Shown: piece by piece, positions 40,576 through 51,299 of the stretch
Numbering within the stretch: position 1 is the first letter of the stretch
Layout of the letters: the number at the start of each line of letters is the position of its first letter
From: Escherichia coli DSM 30083 = JCM 1649 = ATCC 11775
Lineage (GTDB): Bacteria > Pseudomonadota > Gammaproteobacteria > Enterobacterales > Enterobacteriaceae
Length of the DNA: 64,000 bases
Direction of reading: 5' to 3'
Assembly (NCBI RefSeq): GCF_003697165.2
Contig: NZ_CP033092.2
Location: 3,782,001 to 3,846,000 of the forward strand
Made by a program: the position numbers and the translations under genes
Notes under the pieces: model-generated
What the model saw: the letters and a program-made list of their open reading frames with translations, nothing else
Database searches by the model: none
What the model was told of the DNA's origin: nothing

Positions 40576-42000
40576 TTACTGCATTAACAGGTAGATGGTG
40601 CTGTCGCCGCGCTGAATGTTCAGTGCCAGCACAGACGGTTTGCTGTCGAGAACTTTACGCAGTTCAGCGATGTTTTTCACTGCCTGCTGGTTCGCGCCAA
40701 TAATCACATCACCTTTCTTCAGGCCGATCTGCGCAGCCGGAGTGCCCGTTTTCACGTTGTTCACCACCACGCCCTGATCTTTGCCTTTGTTACTCATCTC
40801 AGCGCCTTCAATGCCGTTGAAGATGGTGCTGGAATCAACCTGATTCTGGCTGCTCTGCTGAAGTTCCAGGTTCACGTTAACCTGCTTCCCGTCGCGCAGT
40901 AAGCCTAGGGTCAGTTTGCTACCTACCGGCATAGTGCCCACCTGAGCACGCAGTGCGGCAAAGCTGCTGATTGGCTTACCGTTCAGTGAGGTGATCACAT
41001 CACCCGCTTTAATGCCCGCTTTCGCGGCGGAAGAATTCGGCAGAACCTGGCTTACGAAAGCACCGCGCTGGGCGTCAACTTTCATCGCTTTCGCCAGATC
41101 GGAGTTCAGCTCAGTGCCCATAATACCCAACTCACCACGTTTCACCTGGCCGTATTCCACCATCTGCGAGGTCAGGTTTTTCACCATGTTGCTCGGGATA
41201 GCAAAACCGATACCGATGTTTCCGCCGTCCGGTGCGAGAATCGCGGTGTTGATACCAATCAGTTCGCCGTTCAGGTTAACCAACGCACCACCTGAGTTAC
41301 CCCGGTTGATCGCTGCATCAGTCTGGATGAAGTTTTCGTAGTTTTCAGCGTTCAGGCCGCTACGTCCCAGCGCAGAGACAATCCCGGAAGTTACTGTCTC
41401 GCCCAGGCCGAACGGGTTACCAATTGCTACGGTGTAATCACCCACGCGCAGCGCATCAGAATCCGCCATCTTAATTGCGGTCAGGTTTTTCGGGTTCTGG
41501 ATCTGGATCAGCGCGATATCAGAGCGCGGATCTTTGCCAACCATCTTCGCGTCGAACTTACGACCATCGCTCAGTTGGACTTTAATCACCGTCGCGTTAT
41601 CAACAACGTGGTTGTTGGTGACGACATAGCCTTTATCGGCATCAATGATAACGCCGGAACCCAGCGCCATGAATTTCTGTTGCTGGCCGCCGCCATTACC
41701 GCCCAGGCCCCCCTGGCAGAACGGAGAGCTCTGGAACGGAGAACCCTCCTGGCAGAACGGAGAATCATCACCGAAGAACTGCTGGAAATTACGCGGCATA
41801 CGCGGCGTATTAACGGTTGTGCTACCTTCTACGTTAATGCTGACCACTGAAGGCATCACCTTTTCGAGCATCGGTGCAAGGCTTGGCATCTGCTGGGCTG
41901 TCGTTGCTGAAGAAGTCTCAGCCGCCGTTGCAGAGAGCGGAGATAACGCCAAACCTAAACTCAGAGCCAGTGCACTCAGTGCTAATGTGGTTTTTTTCAT
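40576..42000 (-). CDS. degP: Periplasmic serine protease/chaperone DegP
   Basis: A 474-residue HtrA protease that degrades misfolded envelope proteins and becomes a cage on substrate binding. The signal peptide ends at SATA (about residue 26). The LA loop with two PFC(Q) motifs is present. The catalytic triad is in TNNHVV (His), DIALI (Asp) and GNSGGAL (Ser), and two PDZ domains (about 280-380 and 390-474) follow. Sigma-E and Cpx sites lie upstream. The sigma-E pathway is served by rseP at 26006. Confidence 0.99.
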   Translation of the reverse strand: MKKTTLALSALALSLGLALSPLSATAAETSSATTAQQMPSLAPMLEKVMPSVVSINVEGSTTVNTPRMPRNFQQFFGDDSPFCQEGSPFQSSPFCQGGLGGNGGGQQQKFMALGSGVIIDADKGYVVTNNHVVDNATVIKVQLSDGRKFDAKMVGKDPRSDIALIQIQNPKNLTAIKMADSDALRVGDYTVAIGNPFGLGETVTSGIVSALGRSGLNAENYENFIQTDAAINRGNSGGALVNLNGELIGINTAILAPDGGNIGIGFAIPSNMVKNLTSQMVEYGQVKRGELGIMGTELNSDLAKAMKVDAQRGAFVSQVLPNSSAAKAGIKAGDVITSLNGKPISSFAALRAQVGTMPVGSKLTLGLLRDGKQVNVNLELQQSSQNQVDSSTIFNGIEGAEMSNKGKDQGVVVNNVKTGTPAAQIGLKKGDVIIGANQQAVKNIAELRKVLDSKPSVLALNIQRGDSTIYLLMQ

Positions 42001-42045
42001 GTATTTCAGTCTCGATTAACAGATAACGCAAAATTGCTGTGTTCT

Positions 42046-42073
42046 TCAGATTCGTTTTATAGCGCGAAGTTCC
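42046..42073 (-). promoter_or_regulatory. Sigma-E promoter of degP
   Basis: The minus strand has GGAACTT (42067-42073), 16 bp, then TCTGA (42046-42050), an excellent sigma-E promoter match at the known degP position. Confidence 0.9.
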
Positions 42074-42099
42074 GAACTAAAGTTTCTGCAAAAGGTAAA

Positions 42100-42120
42100 A
42101 ATTTATTGTTCGTCTTTACA
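42100..42120 (-). promoter_or_regulatory. CpxR-binding site of degP
   Basis: The minus strand reads TGTAAAGACGAACAATAAAT. It contains GTAAA and a second, imperfect half-site (ATAAA), matching the tandem GTAAA CpxR box known upstream of degP. It lies just upstream of the sigma-E -35. Confidence 0.7.
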
Positions 42121-42129
42121 AAAGCCTGG

Positions 42130-43647
42130 TTATTGTTCTACGGCCATCAGACGTCGGTATTCATCCCACGCATAGAGGTCGGTCATACCGCTGATATAAT
42201 CCTGCAGCAGGCGGCAACGGTAATAATATTCCCATAGCGGAAACTCAGGAGAATCTGACGGTAATTTACTGACAGCCTCGACATAGGCCAGCCGATGGCG
42301 CGTCGAGAGTTTGTGGAATAAGCGCGTTTCAATAGGGAAACGTTTCACCCGTTCTTTTTCTACCAGTTCAGTAAAGTCTGATAACGGCAGGTTTAATAAA
42401 GGACGATAAATCTCTAATAATCCGCTAATGACCCGATAGCCCTGCAATTCAAGCTGCTCGACATCTGGATGGCTAAACACATGTTTTACAGCGACATTTT
42501 TATATAGCTTAAGAAGATCGCTGCATTCGCTGGCATCTTCCAATAATGCATGATTAAACGTTCCGGCGAAAATCGCAGGCAGATTATCAATAAATCGTTG
42601 TGCCGCATAGGGTACCAGTTTATTTAGGGTGTTTACCCGTAAATACATAAAAAACTGATCTTCCGTACTGCGGCTTAAACTATTTGAGCGTGATTTTTCC
42701 CAGGCATTTTCAACCACCAGCGAAAAGAGCGAACCTTTCTCATGCTGGCCCCACGCCTCGTGCAAATGATGATAAAGCTGCTCAACGGTAAATATCCTTT
42801 TCTCTACCGCATCTTCAAGGTCTGCCACACAATAGGAGATGTCGTCGGCAGCTTCCATAATCCACGTTAACGGAAAACGACTGTAAAGCGCCAAATTAAG
42901 TTCTTTACGCAACCGGGCAATATAGGCTTCTTCGGAAAGATAATAGCCCGGCTTTTTCATTAAATAGTGATGTGTCTCAGGCGTTTCGCCACGCCACCAC
43001 GCCGGACGGGTATATTTTAAAATACCGCCAACCTGTGCCCAGGTGAGATTCATCCGCATCAATGTATGCACCAAACGAATACCCTGTGCGTTACCTTCAA
43101 AATGACATAAGTCCTGACGAATCTTGCGCCGCAGCGCGTTAAGCGGTTCTTCCCCGTCCCGTAAACGTAGTGCCGCCACGCTGCAGCGATCGTCAGTCAG
43201 AGGCTGGCTTTCGGCATCTTCCGGGTACAAACGCTGGCGAAACCAGTCATTTATCGCCGCTTCGCCAAAATGACCAAACGGCGGATTGCCGATATCGTGC
43301 ATCAGGCATGACATCTCAACAATGCTTTCAAAGGGCCCGGTCAGTTCATCGAGACCATACGCCTCCAGTAATTTAAGCTCTTTCAAACGGCTTAAAATTT
43401 CTTTAGCGATGTAGCGCCCCACCTGCTGGACTTCCATCGAGTGGGTAAGACGCGTGCGCACGGCGGCATTGCGCTCCAGTGGAAAAACCTGGGTCTTTTG
43501 TTGCAGACGACGAATTGCCGGAGAGTTGATGATACGCCCGCGATCGCTCTCGAAGATCCGCAGAATCTCATGTTCGGTTTTAACGCCCTGCGGTGAACGG
43601 TAACGACGATGCCAGTTTATTTTTTTTCGGAAATCAATCTGTGCCAT
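42130..43647 (-). CDS. dgt: Deoxyguanosinetriphosphate triphosphohydrolase
   Basis: A 505-residue HD-domain enzyme hydrolysing dGTP to deoxyguanosine and triphosphate. The metal-binding HD motifs are visible as RLTHSMEV (about 65-72) and [16 protein letters not shown] (about 114-129). ssDNA is known to stimulate it. It is divergent from mtn with an 83-bp gap and overlaps the degP regulatory region at its 3' side. Confidence 0.97.
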
Positions 43648-43730
43648 GTCCTCTCCCGCGTGAGAAATACGCTTCCCCGTAAGCGCATGGTAAACTATGC
43701 CTTCAAATCGGGCTTATCGCGAGTAAATCT

Positions 43731-44429
43731 ATGAAAATCGGCATCATTGGTGCAATGGAAGAAGAAGTTACGCTGCTGCGTGACAAAATCGAAAACCGTC
43801 AAACTATCAGTCTGGGCGGTTGCGAAATCTATACCGGCCAACTGAATGGAACCGAGGTTGCGCTTCTGAAATCGGGCATCGGTAAAGTCGCTGCGGCGCT
43901 GGGTGCCACTTTGCTGTTGGAACACTGCAAGCCAGATGTGATTATTAACACCGGTTCTGCCGGTGGCCTGGCACCAACGCTGAAAGTGGGCGATATCGTT
44001 GTCTCGGACGAAGCGCGTTATCACGACGCGGATGTCACGGCATTTGGTTATGAATACGGTCAGTTACCAGGCTGCCCGGCAGGCTTCAAAGCTGACGATA
44101 AACTGATCGCTGCCGCTGAGGCCTGCATTGCCGAACTGAATCTTAACGCTGTACGTGGCCTGATTGTTAGCGGCGACGCTTTCATCAACGGTTCTGTTGG
44201 TCTGGCGAAAATCCGCCACAACTTCCCACAGGCCATTGCTGTAGAGATGGAAGCGACGGCAATCGCCCATGTCTGCCACAATTTCAACGTCCCGTTTGTC
44301 GTAGTACGCGCCATCTCCGACGTGGCCGATCAACAGTCTCATCTTAGCTTCGATGAGTTCCTGGCTGTTGCCGCTAAACAGTCCAGCCTGATGGTTGAGT
44401 CACTGGTGCAGAAACTGGCACATGGCTAA
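43731..44429 (+). CDS. mtn: 5'-methylthioadenosine/S-adenosylhomocysteine nucleosidase
   Basis: A 232-residue nucleosidase (Pfs) that splits MTA, SAH and 5'-deoxyadenosine. It detoxifies SAM by-products and yields the S-ribosylhomocysteine used for autoinducer-2. The catalytic Glu12 is in GAMEEEV and the second catalytic residue, Asp197, is in the AISDVAD segment. Its 3' end overlaps btuF by 8 nt. Confidence 0.99.
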   Translation: MKIGIIGAMEEEVTLLRDKIENRQTISLGGCEIYTGQLNGTEVALLKSGIGKVAAALGATLLLEHCKPDVIINTGSAGGLAPTLKVGDIVVSDEARYHDADVTAFGYEYGQLPGCPAGFKADDKLIAAAEACIAELNLNAVRGLIVSGDAFINGSVGLAKIRHNFPQAIAVEMEATAIAHVCHNFNVPFVVVRAISDVADQQSHLSFDEFLAVAAKQSSLMVESLVQKLAHG

Positions 44430-45222
44430 GTCACTGTTCAGGGCGCTGGTCGCCCTGTCTTTTCTCGCGCCGCTGTGGCTCAATGCCGCGCCGCGCGTCA
44501 TCACGCTTTCTCCCGCCAACACTGAACTTGCCTTTGCCGCCGGGATCACGCCGGTTGGGGTCAGCAGCTATTCCGACTATCCTCCACAAGCGCAAAAGAT
44601 TGGGCAGGTTTCCACCTGGCAGGGGATGAATCTGGAACGCATTGTCGCGCTGAAACCCGATCTGGTGATTGCCTGGCGTGGAGGTAATGCCGAGCGGCAG
44701 GTTGACCAGCTGGCTTCGCTGGGAATAAAAGTGATGTGGGTCGATGCGACAAGCATTGAACAAATTGCCAATGCGTTACGTCAACTGGCCCCCTGGAGTC
44801 CGCAACCGGATAAGGCCGAACAAGCCGCGCAATCCCTGCTGGATCAGTACGCGCAATTGAAAGCGCAATATGCTGATAAACCTAAAAAACGTGTTTTTCT
44901 GCAATTCGGCATTAATCCGCCATTTACCAGTGGAAAAGAGTCGATTCAGAACCAGGTACTCGAAGTTTGTGGCGGAGAAAACATCTTTAAAGACAGCCGG
45001 GTTCCCTGGCCGCAAGTTAGCCGCGAACAGGTGTTAGCACGCTCGCCACAGGCGATTGTCATTACAGGCGGACCGGACCAAATTCCTAAAATCAAACAAT
45101 ACTGGGGTGAACAGCTCAAAATTCCCGTTATTCCTCTCACGAGTGACTGGTTTGAACGTGCAAGCCCACGTATTATCCTCGCTGCACAACAGCTCTGTAA
45201 TGCGCTTTCACAGGTAGATTAG
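44422..45222 (+). CDS. btuF: Periplasmic vitamin B12-binding protein
   Basis: A 266-residue class III substrate-binding protein that passes cobalamin from the periplasm to BtuCD. The signal peptide ends at LNA (about residue 22). The two lobes joined by a long helix are typical of the BtuF/FhuD fold; FhuD is at 51296. ATG 44422 overlaps the mtn stop; a longer in-frame start at 44395 lies within mtn and was rejected. btuCD is elsewhere. Confidence 0.97.
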   Translation: MAKSLFRALVALSFLAPLWLNAAPRVITLSPANTELAFAAGITPVGVSSYSDYPPQAQKIGQVSTWQGMNLERIVALKPDLVIAWRGGNAERQVDQLASLGIKVMWVDATSIEQIANALRQLAPWSPQPDKAEQAAQSLLDQYAQLKAQYADKPKKRVFLQFGINPPFTSGKESIQNQVLEVCGGENIFKDSRVPWPQVSREQVLARSPQAIVITGGPDQIPKIKQYWGEQLKIPVIPLTSDWFERASPRIILAAQQLCNALSQVD

Positions 45223-45259
45223 TGCCTGACCTTTTCAGGTGCTCAGTGGGGATTGAACA

Positions 45260-45883
45260 ATGCTCGTCTATTGGCTGGATATAGTCGGCACAGCGGTATT
45301 TGCTATCTCTGGCGTTTTGTTAGCCGGAAAATTGCGTATGGACCCTTTTGGTGTTCTGGTATTGGGCGTGGTTACCGCAGTAGGCGGCGGAACAATTCGC
45401 GACATGGCGCTGGATCACGGCCCGGTATTTTGGGTGAAAGATCCCACCGATCTGGTCGTTGCAATGGTCACCAGCATGCTGACCATCGTGCTGGTGCGCC
45501 AGCCAAGACGCTTACCAAAATGGATGTTGCCGGTGCTGGACGCCGTTGGTCTGGCGGTGTTTGTCGGCATTGGCGTGAATAAAGCCTTTAATGCGGAAGC
45601 CGGTCCGTTAATCGCGGTTTGTATGGGCGTCATTACTGGCGTTGGCGGCGGGATCATTCGTGATGTACTGGCCCGCGAAATCCCCATGATTTTACGTACA
45701 GAAATCTACGCAACTGCCTGTATTATCGGCGGTATTGTCCACGCTACGGCTTATTACACATTTTCCGTACCACTGGAAACAGCCAGTATGATGGGCATGG
45801 TCGTGACGCTATTGATTCGGCTGGCGGCTATTCGTTGGCATCTTAAGCTACCGACGTTTGCGCTGGATGAGAATGGTCGTTGA
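45260..45883 (+). CDS. yadS: UPF0126/TRIC-like inner-membrane protein YadS
   Basis: A 207-residue polytopic protein with about seven hydrophobic segments. It contains two copies of a Gly-rich motif, VGGGTIRDM (about 38-46) and VGGGIIRDV (about 126-134), showing an internal duplication. The family shares the fold of TRIC cation channels, but the physiological role is unknown. It lies 37 nt after btuF, possibly one transcript. Confidence 0.88.
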   Translation: MLVYWLDIVGTAVFAISGVLLAGKLRMDPFGVLVLGVVTAVGGGTIRDMALDHGPVFWVKDPTDLVVAMVTSMLTIVLVRQPRRLPKWMLPVLDAVGLAVFVGIGVNKAFNAEAGPLIAVCMGVITGVGGGIIRDVLAREIPMILRTEIYATACIIGGIVHATAYYTFSVPLETASMMGMVVTLLIRLAAIRWHLKLPTFALDENGR

Positions 45884-45894
45884 AGAGAGGAGAT

Positions 45895-45917
45895 GTGCCG
45901 GATAGTTTATCCGGCAC
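45895..45917. terminator. Hairpin between convergent yadS and erpA
   Basis: GTGCCGGATA and TATCCGGCAC form a perfect 10-bp stem around GTT. There is no strong T run on either side. Confidence 0.55.
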
Positions 45918-45929
45918 ATGAACAGCAGA

Positions 45930-46274
45930 TTAGATACTAAAGGAAGAACCGCAACCGCAGGTACTTTTCGCGTTCGGGTTGGTCACGATGAAACGAGAAC
46001 CTTCCAGACCTTCGGTATAGTCAACGGAACCGCCGACCAGATATTGCAGGCTCATCGGATCAACCACCAGGCCAACGCCCTGTTTTTCGATGGTCATATC
46101 GCCTTCGTTCACCTGATCATCAAAGGTGAAACCATACTGGAAGCCGCTGCAACCGCCACCGGTGATATACACGCGTAATTTCAGATTCGGGTTATCTTCG
46201 TCAGCGATCAGGCTTTTAACTTTGTTGGCTGCTGCGTCGGTAAACTCCAGCGGCAGTGCTACGTCATCACTCAT
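45930..46274 (-). CDS. erpA: Essential iron-sulfur carrier ErpA
   Basis: A 114-residue A-type carrier that hands Fe-S clusters to enzymes such as IspG/IspH. The three cluster cysteines are C42 (GGGCSGF) and C106, C108 (TCGCGSS). The start ATG 46274 follows TTTGGAGCAAAT. An 11-codon extension to 46307 is not family-like. ErpA supports isoprenoid synthesis, linking it to dxr and ispU in this window. Confidence 0.97.
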
Positions 46275-46355
46275 ATTTTGCTCCAAACGACATCGGCAAT
46301 TGGGCAAATTCTAACCCAATAATAATCGCCATTATCTAATACCCTGGTATTTCGT

Positions 46356-47777
46356 TCAAGTATTCTCGCGGGCTGATGCGGCCTTGCTTCGCGCCAGTTG
46401 CTCAGCTTCCTGTTTTGCCAGCGTGCGCGCAAGAATCGCCGAGTATAGCGGTTTCCCACCGGTAAATTGTGCTAATAGTGTTGCGCCAAGACCGGTAATA
46501 ATCATTGGCAAAATGAGCTGGTAGTTATCGGTCATTTCCAGAACCAGAATGATCCCCGTTAACGGCGCGCGAATAGATGCCGCCAGTAACGCCCCCATTC
46601 CGGCAATAGCAAACGTCCCCGCCTCAAGGTGATATTGCGGAAACAACTCAACGGCAACCATTCCGAAAGCGGTTCCCAGCACAGTACCCAGCGCCAGCAT
46701 CGGGGCAAAAATACCGCCCGGCGCGCCGGAAGAGAAGCAGAGTAAAGTGGTAATGACCCGCGCGACGAAGATAAACACCAGCATTCCCATGCTGAAATTC
46801 CCCGCGGTAGCGATAGGAATCAGGTTAAAACCGCCGCCCGAAGTTGCTGGTGCCACAAACCCCAGCAATCCACACAGACCGCCAATCGCACCGCCCATCA
46901 GTACCCATTTGGTAATATTGCCACCGTGCACACGGTGCAGCAAATCCTGCATCCCCAGCACCCATTTATTAAAAATAGGGCCGAAAATGCCAAAAATAAT
47001 ACCGAGGATCAGATAAAGCCACAGCGTATTAAGCGGCGCATCAGAAAGTTTACCGACGTCAATCAACGCAACTTCATGATTAAAAATCCGGTACATAATG
47101 GTCGACATAATGACGCCAATAAATACCGCTTTAATCGAAATTAACGTATAGCGAAACTGCGGACGCATCTCTTCGATAATAAACAAAATACCCGCCAGCG
47201 GCGCGTTAAAGGCCGCAGCCAGCCCCGCAGCAGCACCGGTTGCCAACAGCGTATGACGAGCTTCGTCACCTTTCAGGCGGAAAACATCGAGTACCATCCG
47301 CCCGATATTGCCGCCTATCTGCACGGTTGGCCCTTCGCGCCCCAACACCATGCCTCCGCCGAGTGTTCCCAGCCCGCCAAAGAATTTCACCGGCAACACA
47401 CGCCACCAGCGAACGGGACGTTGATCTTCCAGCGCCCCTTCAATTTCCGGGATCCCCGAACCACCTGCTTCCGGCGCGTATTTGCGCACCAAAAAGTAGC
47501 CGAACATCGCCAGCACCGCCGAACAGAGAAAAGCGACGGTTAACAGAAGCGGATAATTATCAGCAGTATGTACCAGTGCCCCCATACGTTGGTTCTGCAA
47601 CCAGGCGACACCTTTGTCAAAAGCAACCGCAGCCAGCCCGACAAGCGTGCCGACGACTGCCGCCATAAACAAAATGGCTAACGGGGTTTTATCGCGCTCA
47701 AGAAGTTGGCGAATCAGTTGTCTGCGTCGCAGGCGCGCGGCCTGCGGTGTTTCTAAAGAGGGAGTATCAGTTTTCAT
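46356..47777 (-). CDS. clcA: H(+)/Cl(-) exchange transporter ClcA
   Basis: A 473-residue CLC antiporter that exchanges 2 Cl- for 1 H+ and acts as an electrical shunt during extreme acid resistance. The gating Glu148 lies in GREGP. GSGIP (about 106-110) and the later GIFAP motif supply the chloride site. Multiple membrane helices. Formerly eriC/yadQ. Confidence 0.98.
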   Translation of the reverse strand: MKTDTPSLETPQAARLRRRQLIRQLLERDKTPLAILFMAAVVGTLVGLAAVAFDKGVAWLQNQRMGALVHTADNYPLLLTVAFLCSAVLAMFGYFLVRKYAPEAGGSGIPEIEGALEDQRPVRWWRVLPVKFFGGLGTLGGGMVLGREGPTVQIGGNIGRMVLDVFRLKGDEARHTLLATGAAAGLAAAFNAPLAGILFIIEEMRPQFRYTLISIKAVFIGVIMSTIMYRIFNHEVALIDVGKLSDAPLNTLWLYLILGIIFGIFGPIFNKWVLGMQDLLHRVHGGNITKWVLMGGAIGGLCGLLGFVAPATSGGGFNLIPIATAGNFSMGMLVFIFVARVITTLLCFSSGAPGGIFAPMLALGTVLGTAFGMVAVELFPQYHLEAGTFAIAGMGALLAASIRAPLTGIILVLEMTDNYQLILPMIITGLGATLLAQFTGGKPLYSAILARTLAKQEAEQLARSKAASARENT

Positions 47778-48001
47778 CCAATGATCACTTATTGGTCATA
47801 CAAATAAGATGACGGCATTTTACTCGCACGTTCCATGAAAATCCTTTGCAAAGCGTAATGTTTCAAATGCACAAAACTTTTATACTCTAAGAAATCAGGA
47901 TTGCACCAGTACAAGCAGCCTGATGTTTGACGAGTATTTAACTTGTTATGAATAACATAGAATAGCAGCCATTCACTTTTTCTACGAATCAGGAACCCTC
48001 C

Positions 48002-49282
48002 ATGAGTAAGTCTGAAAATCTTTACAGCGCAGCGCGCGAGCTGATCCCTGGCGGTGTGAACTCCCCTGTTCGCGCCTTTACTGGCGTGGGCGGCACTCCA
48101 CTGTTTATCGAAAAAGCGGACGGCGCTTATCTGTACGATGTTGATGGCAAAGCCTATATCGATTATGTCGGTTCCTGGGGGCCGATGGTGCTGGGCCATA
48201 ACCATCCGGCGATCCGCAATGCCGTGATTGAAGCCGCCGAGCGTGGTTTAAGCTTTGGTGCACCAACCGAAATGGAAGTGAAAATGGCGCAACTGGTGAC
48301 CGAACTGGTCCCGACCATGGATATGGTGCGCATGGTGAACTCCGGCACTGAAGCGACGATGAGCGCCATCCGCCTGGCCCGTGGTTTTACCGGTCGCGAC
48401 AAAATTATTAAATTTGAAGGTTGTTACCACGGTCACGCTGACTGCCTGCTGGTGAAAGCCGGTTCTGGCGCACTCACGTTAGGCCAGCCAAATTCGCCGG
48501 GCGTTCCGGCAGATTTCGCCAAACATACCTTAACCTGTACTTATAACGATCTGGCCTCTGTACGCGCCGCGTTTGAGCAATACCCGCAAGAGATTGCCTG
48601 TATTATCGTCGAGCCGGTGGCAGGCAATATGAACTGCGTTCCACCGCTGCCAGAGTTCCTGCCAGGTCTGCGCGCGCTGTGCGACGAATTTGGCGCGTTG
48701 CTGATCATCGATGAAGTGATGACCGGTTTCCGCGTAGCGCTAGCTGGCGCACAGGATTATTACGGTGTGGAACCGGATCTCACCTGCCTCGGCAAAATCA
48801 TCGGCGGTGGAATGCCGGTAGGCGCATTCGGTGGTCGTCGTGATGTAATGGATGCGCTGGCCCCGACCGGTCCGGTCTATCAGGCGGGTACGCTTTCCGG
48901 TAACCCGATTGCGATGGCTGCTGGTTTCGCCTGTCTGAATGAAGTCGCACAGCCGGGCGTTCACGAGACGCTGGATGAGCTGACAACACGTCTGGCAGAA
49001 GGTCTGCGGGAAGCGGCAGAAGAAGCCGGAATTCCGCTGGTGGTAAACCACGTTGGCGGCATGTTCGGTATTTTCTTTACCGACGCCGAGTCCGTGACGT
49101 GCTATCAGGATGTGATGGCCTGTGACGTGGAACGTTTTAAGCGTTTCTTCCATATGATGCTGGACGAAGGTGTTTATCTGGCACCGTCAGCGTTTGAAGC
49201 GGGTTTTATGTCTGTGGCGCACAGCATGGAAGATATCAATAACACCATCGATGCTGCACGTCGGGTGTTTGCGAAGTTGTGA
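48002..49282 (+). CDS. hemL: Glutamate-1-semialdehyde 2,1-aminomutase
   Basis: A 426-residue PLP enzyme making 5-aminolevulinate, the second step of C5 haem synthesis. The PLP lysine is K265 in CLGKIIGGG. Full length with strong class III aminotransferase similarity. GGAACCCTCC precedes the start, a weak Shine-Dalgarno. Divergent from clcA across 224 bp. A hairpin follows. Confidence 0.99.
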
Positions 49283-49289
49283 TGATTTT

Positions 49290-49310
49290 GCCTCGCCCAC
49301 CGGGCGAGGC
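49290..49310. terminator. Bidirectional hairpin between hemL and fhuB
   Basis: GCCTCGCCC and GGGCGAGGC form a perfect 9-bp stem around ACC in the 34-bp convergent gap. Confidence 0.75.
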
Positions 49311-49316
49311 ATTCAA

Positions 49317-51299
49317 TTAACGGCTCTGCTTTCTCAACAAATAGATAAAATATGGCGCGCCGATAAAGGTCGACAGCAGCCCCGCGGGGATCTGGAATGG
49401 AAACAGCACCATCCGCCCACACCAGTCAGCGAACACCAGCAGTAAACCACCCACCAGCGCCGAAATTACGATGTGTGGCATCGTCCGTCGAAAGCCCATC
49501 ATCCGCGCAATATGCGGTGCCATTAAACCAACAAAACTCAACGGTCCAATGGTCATTGTCGCGGTCGCCGTCAGGCAAGCCGCTAACAGCAGCAGCGCAA
49601 TTCGCGTCGGCGTCAGCGCCATCCCCACGGCTCGTGCGGTATCACCACCCAGCGGTAAAATGGTCAGCCAGCGGCGGCACAGCGGGGTAATCGCCAGCAA
49701 AATCACCATCACAATTCCGGTACGCCAGACCTGCGCATCGGTCGCGTTGTAGGTCGAACCGGAAATCCAGGTCAGAACTTGCGCCATTCGCGGGTCACCA
49801 CTTGCCTGCAACATCATCAAAAGCATGGTGAACGCGGTACTTAACGCCATCCCCGCCAGTAACATGCGGTGTGGGGAAAATCCACCACGTCCGGCGGCGA
49901 TCATAATGATCAACAGCGTCACCGCCGCCCCGAGACTGCCTGCGGGTAACAGCCAGCCAAAGGCATTACCCGGCACCAGAAACAGCATTAACACCACGCC
50001 AAACGCCGCGCCGGAGCTAATCCCCAGCACTTCCGGGCTTGCCATCGGGTTTCCGGTCAGCCGCTGAATAATACAGCCCGCCACCGCCAGCATGACGCCC
50101 GCAAACAGCGCAGCCATAATTCGCGGCCAGCGCCAGGGCATCAAATCCTCGAGCAACGCCCCGCTCGCCCACGTCCAGCCGTGCGCATCACGACCAAACG
50201 ACAGCGCCACCACCACAGCCATCAACAGCAGCACGCCGCCCGCGAGGGCAAACGCCAGCACGTGTTGGCGTTCAGTCGCGACACGATCGTTCACCTTCAT
50301 ATCCGGCGCGCTAATGCTGCGTAAACGCGGCAGCAACCACAGTAGCAGCGGCGCACCGATCAACGCAGTGACCGAACCGGTGGACACTTCCATCCACACG
50401 CGAGTCAGCCAGAGGATGATTTGATCAGAAAGCCACAGAATTAACGCACCAATCAGCGATGCCAGCATCAACCGTGGCAACAAACGCCGCGCCCCCAGCA
50501 TTTTCGCCAGCAGTGGCGCGAACAAACCGATAAAGCCGATAATCCCCACCGCGTTCACCAGCAGCGCACTGATGACAATCGCCAGCGACAACGCCGCCAG
50601 ACGAGCGAGCGACAAGGCCAGCCCGAGATTGCGCGCCACGCCATCATCAAGCCCCATCAGAGTTAACGGGCGAAGTAGCAATAACGTCAGCATCACGCCG
50701 CCCAGCAGCTGCGGCCATAAACGCTCAACGCCGCCCCAGTCGGTTTGCGTCAGCGTTCCGGTGCTCCACAGGAACATGCTTTGCAGTTGGTCATGATGGA
50801 AGATAACCAGTAACTGATTGATTGCGCCGCAATAAAGGCTCACTACCAGCCCCGCGAGGATCAGCGTTACCGGCGAAAGCCGTTTCCCCCACGCGACGCC
50901 AAAGACGATTAAGCCAACAACACAAGCCCCTGCCAGCGCAGCAAACTGGCTCGCCATCGCGCCGGGGATTGCCCAGAGCGTGGTGACGGTAATCCCCAGT
51001 TGCGCGCCTGTTGCAACACCCAATGTCGTCGGTTCCGCCAGCGGGTTACGCAGCACTTGCTGAAACAGCACGCCCACCAGCCCCAGGCCCGCGCCCACCA
51101 GCAGCGAAATCGCCAGACGCGGCAACAAGCTGTAGTGAAAAATCATCTGCTCGATGACGTCAATATCCGGCGACCAGGCGGCCTGCGCCCACTGGCTGCG
51201 CGGCAGCGCCTGCGAGAAGTTCATCCAGGTCAACGCCGCAGCAGCAACCACCAGCAGCGCCAGCAATAACACCGGAAAAAGCGCAATTCGTTTACTCAC
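49317..51299 (-). CDS. fhuB: Iron(III)-hydroxamate importer, permease FhuB
   Basis: A 660-residue inner-membrane permease made of two fused FecCD-type halves (about 1-330 and 335-660), about 20 helices in total; most homologues are single-length dimers. It transports ferrichrome and other hydroxamates, driven by FhuC. The start is GTG, overlapping the fhuD TGA (GTGA). Last gene of fhuACDB. Confidence 0.98.
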   Translation of the reverse strand: MSKRIALFPVLLLALLVVAAAALTWMNFSQALPRSQWAQAAWSPDIDVIEQMIFHYSLLPRLAISLLVGAGLGLVGVLFQQVLRNPLAEPTTLGVATGAQLGITVTTLWAIPGAMASQFAALAGACVVGLIVFGVAWGKRLSPVTLILAGLVVSLYCGAINQLLVIFHHDQLQSMFLWSTGTLTQTDWGGVERLWPQLLGGVMLTLLLLRPLTLMGLDDGVARNLGLALSLARLAALSLAIVISALLVNAVGIIGFIGLFAPLLAKMLGARRLLPRLMLASLIGALILWLSDQIILWLTRVWMEVSTGSVTALIGAPLLLWLLPRLRSISAPDMKVNDRVATERQHVLAFALAGGVLLLMAVVVALSFGRDAHGWTWASGALLEDLMPWRWPRIMAALFAGVMLAVAGCIIQRLTGNPMASPEVLGISSGAAFGVVLMLFLVPGNAFGWLLPAGSLGAAVTLLIIMIAAGRGGFSPHRMLLAGMALSTAFTMLLMMLQASGDPRMAQVLTWISGSTYNATDAQVWRTGIVMVILLAITPLCRRWLTILPLGGDTARAVGMALTPTRIALLLLAACLTATATMTIGPLSFVGLMAPHIARMMGFRRTMPHIVISALVGGLLLVFADWCGRMVLFPFQIPAGLLSTFIGAPYFIYLLRKQSR

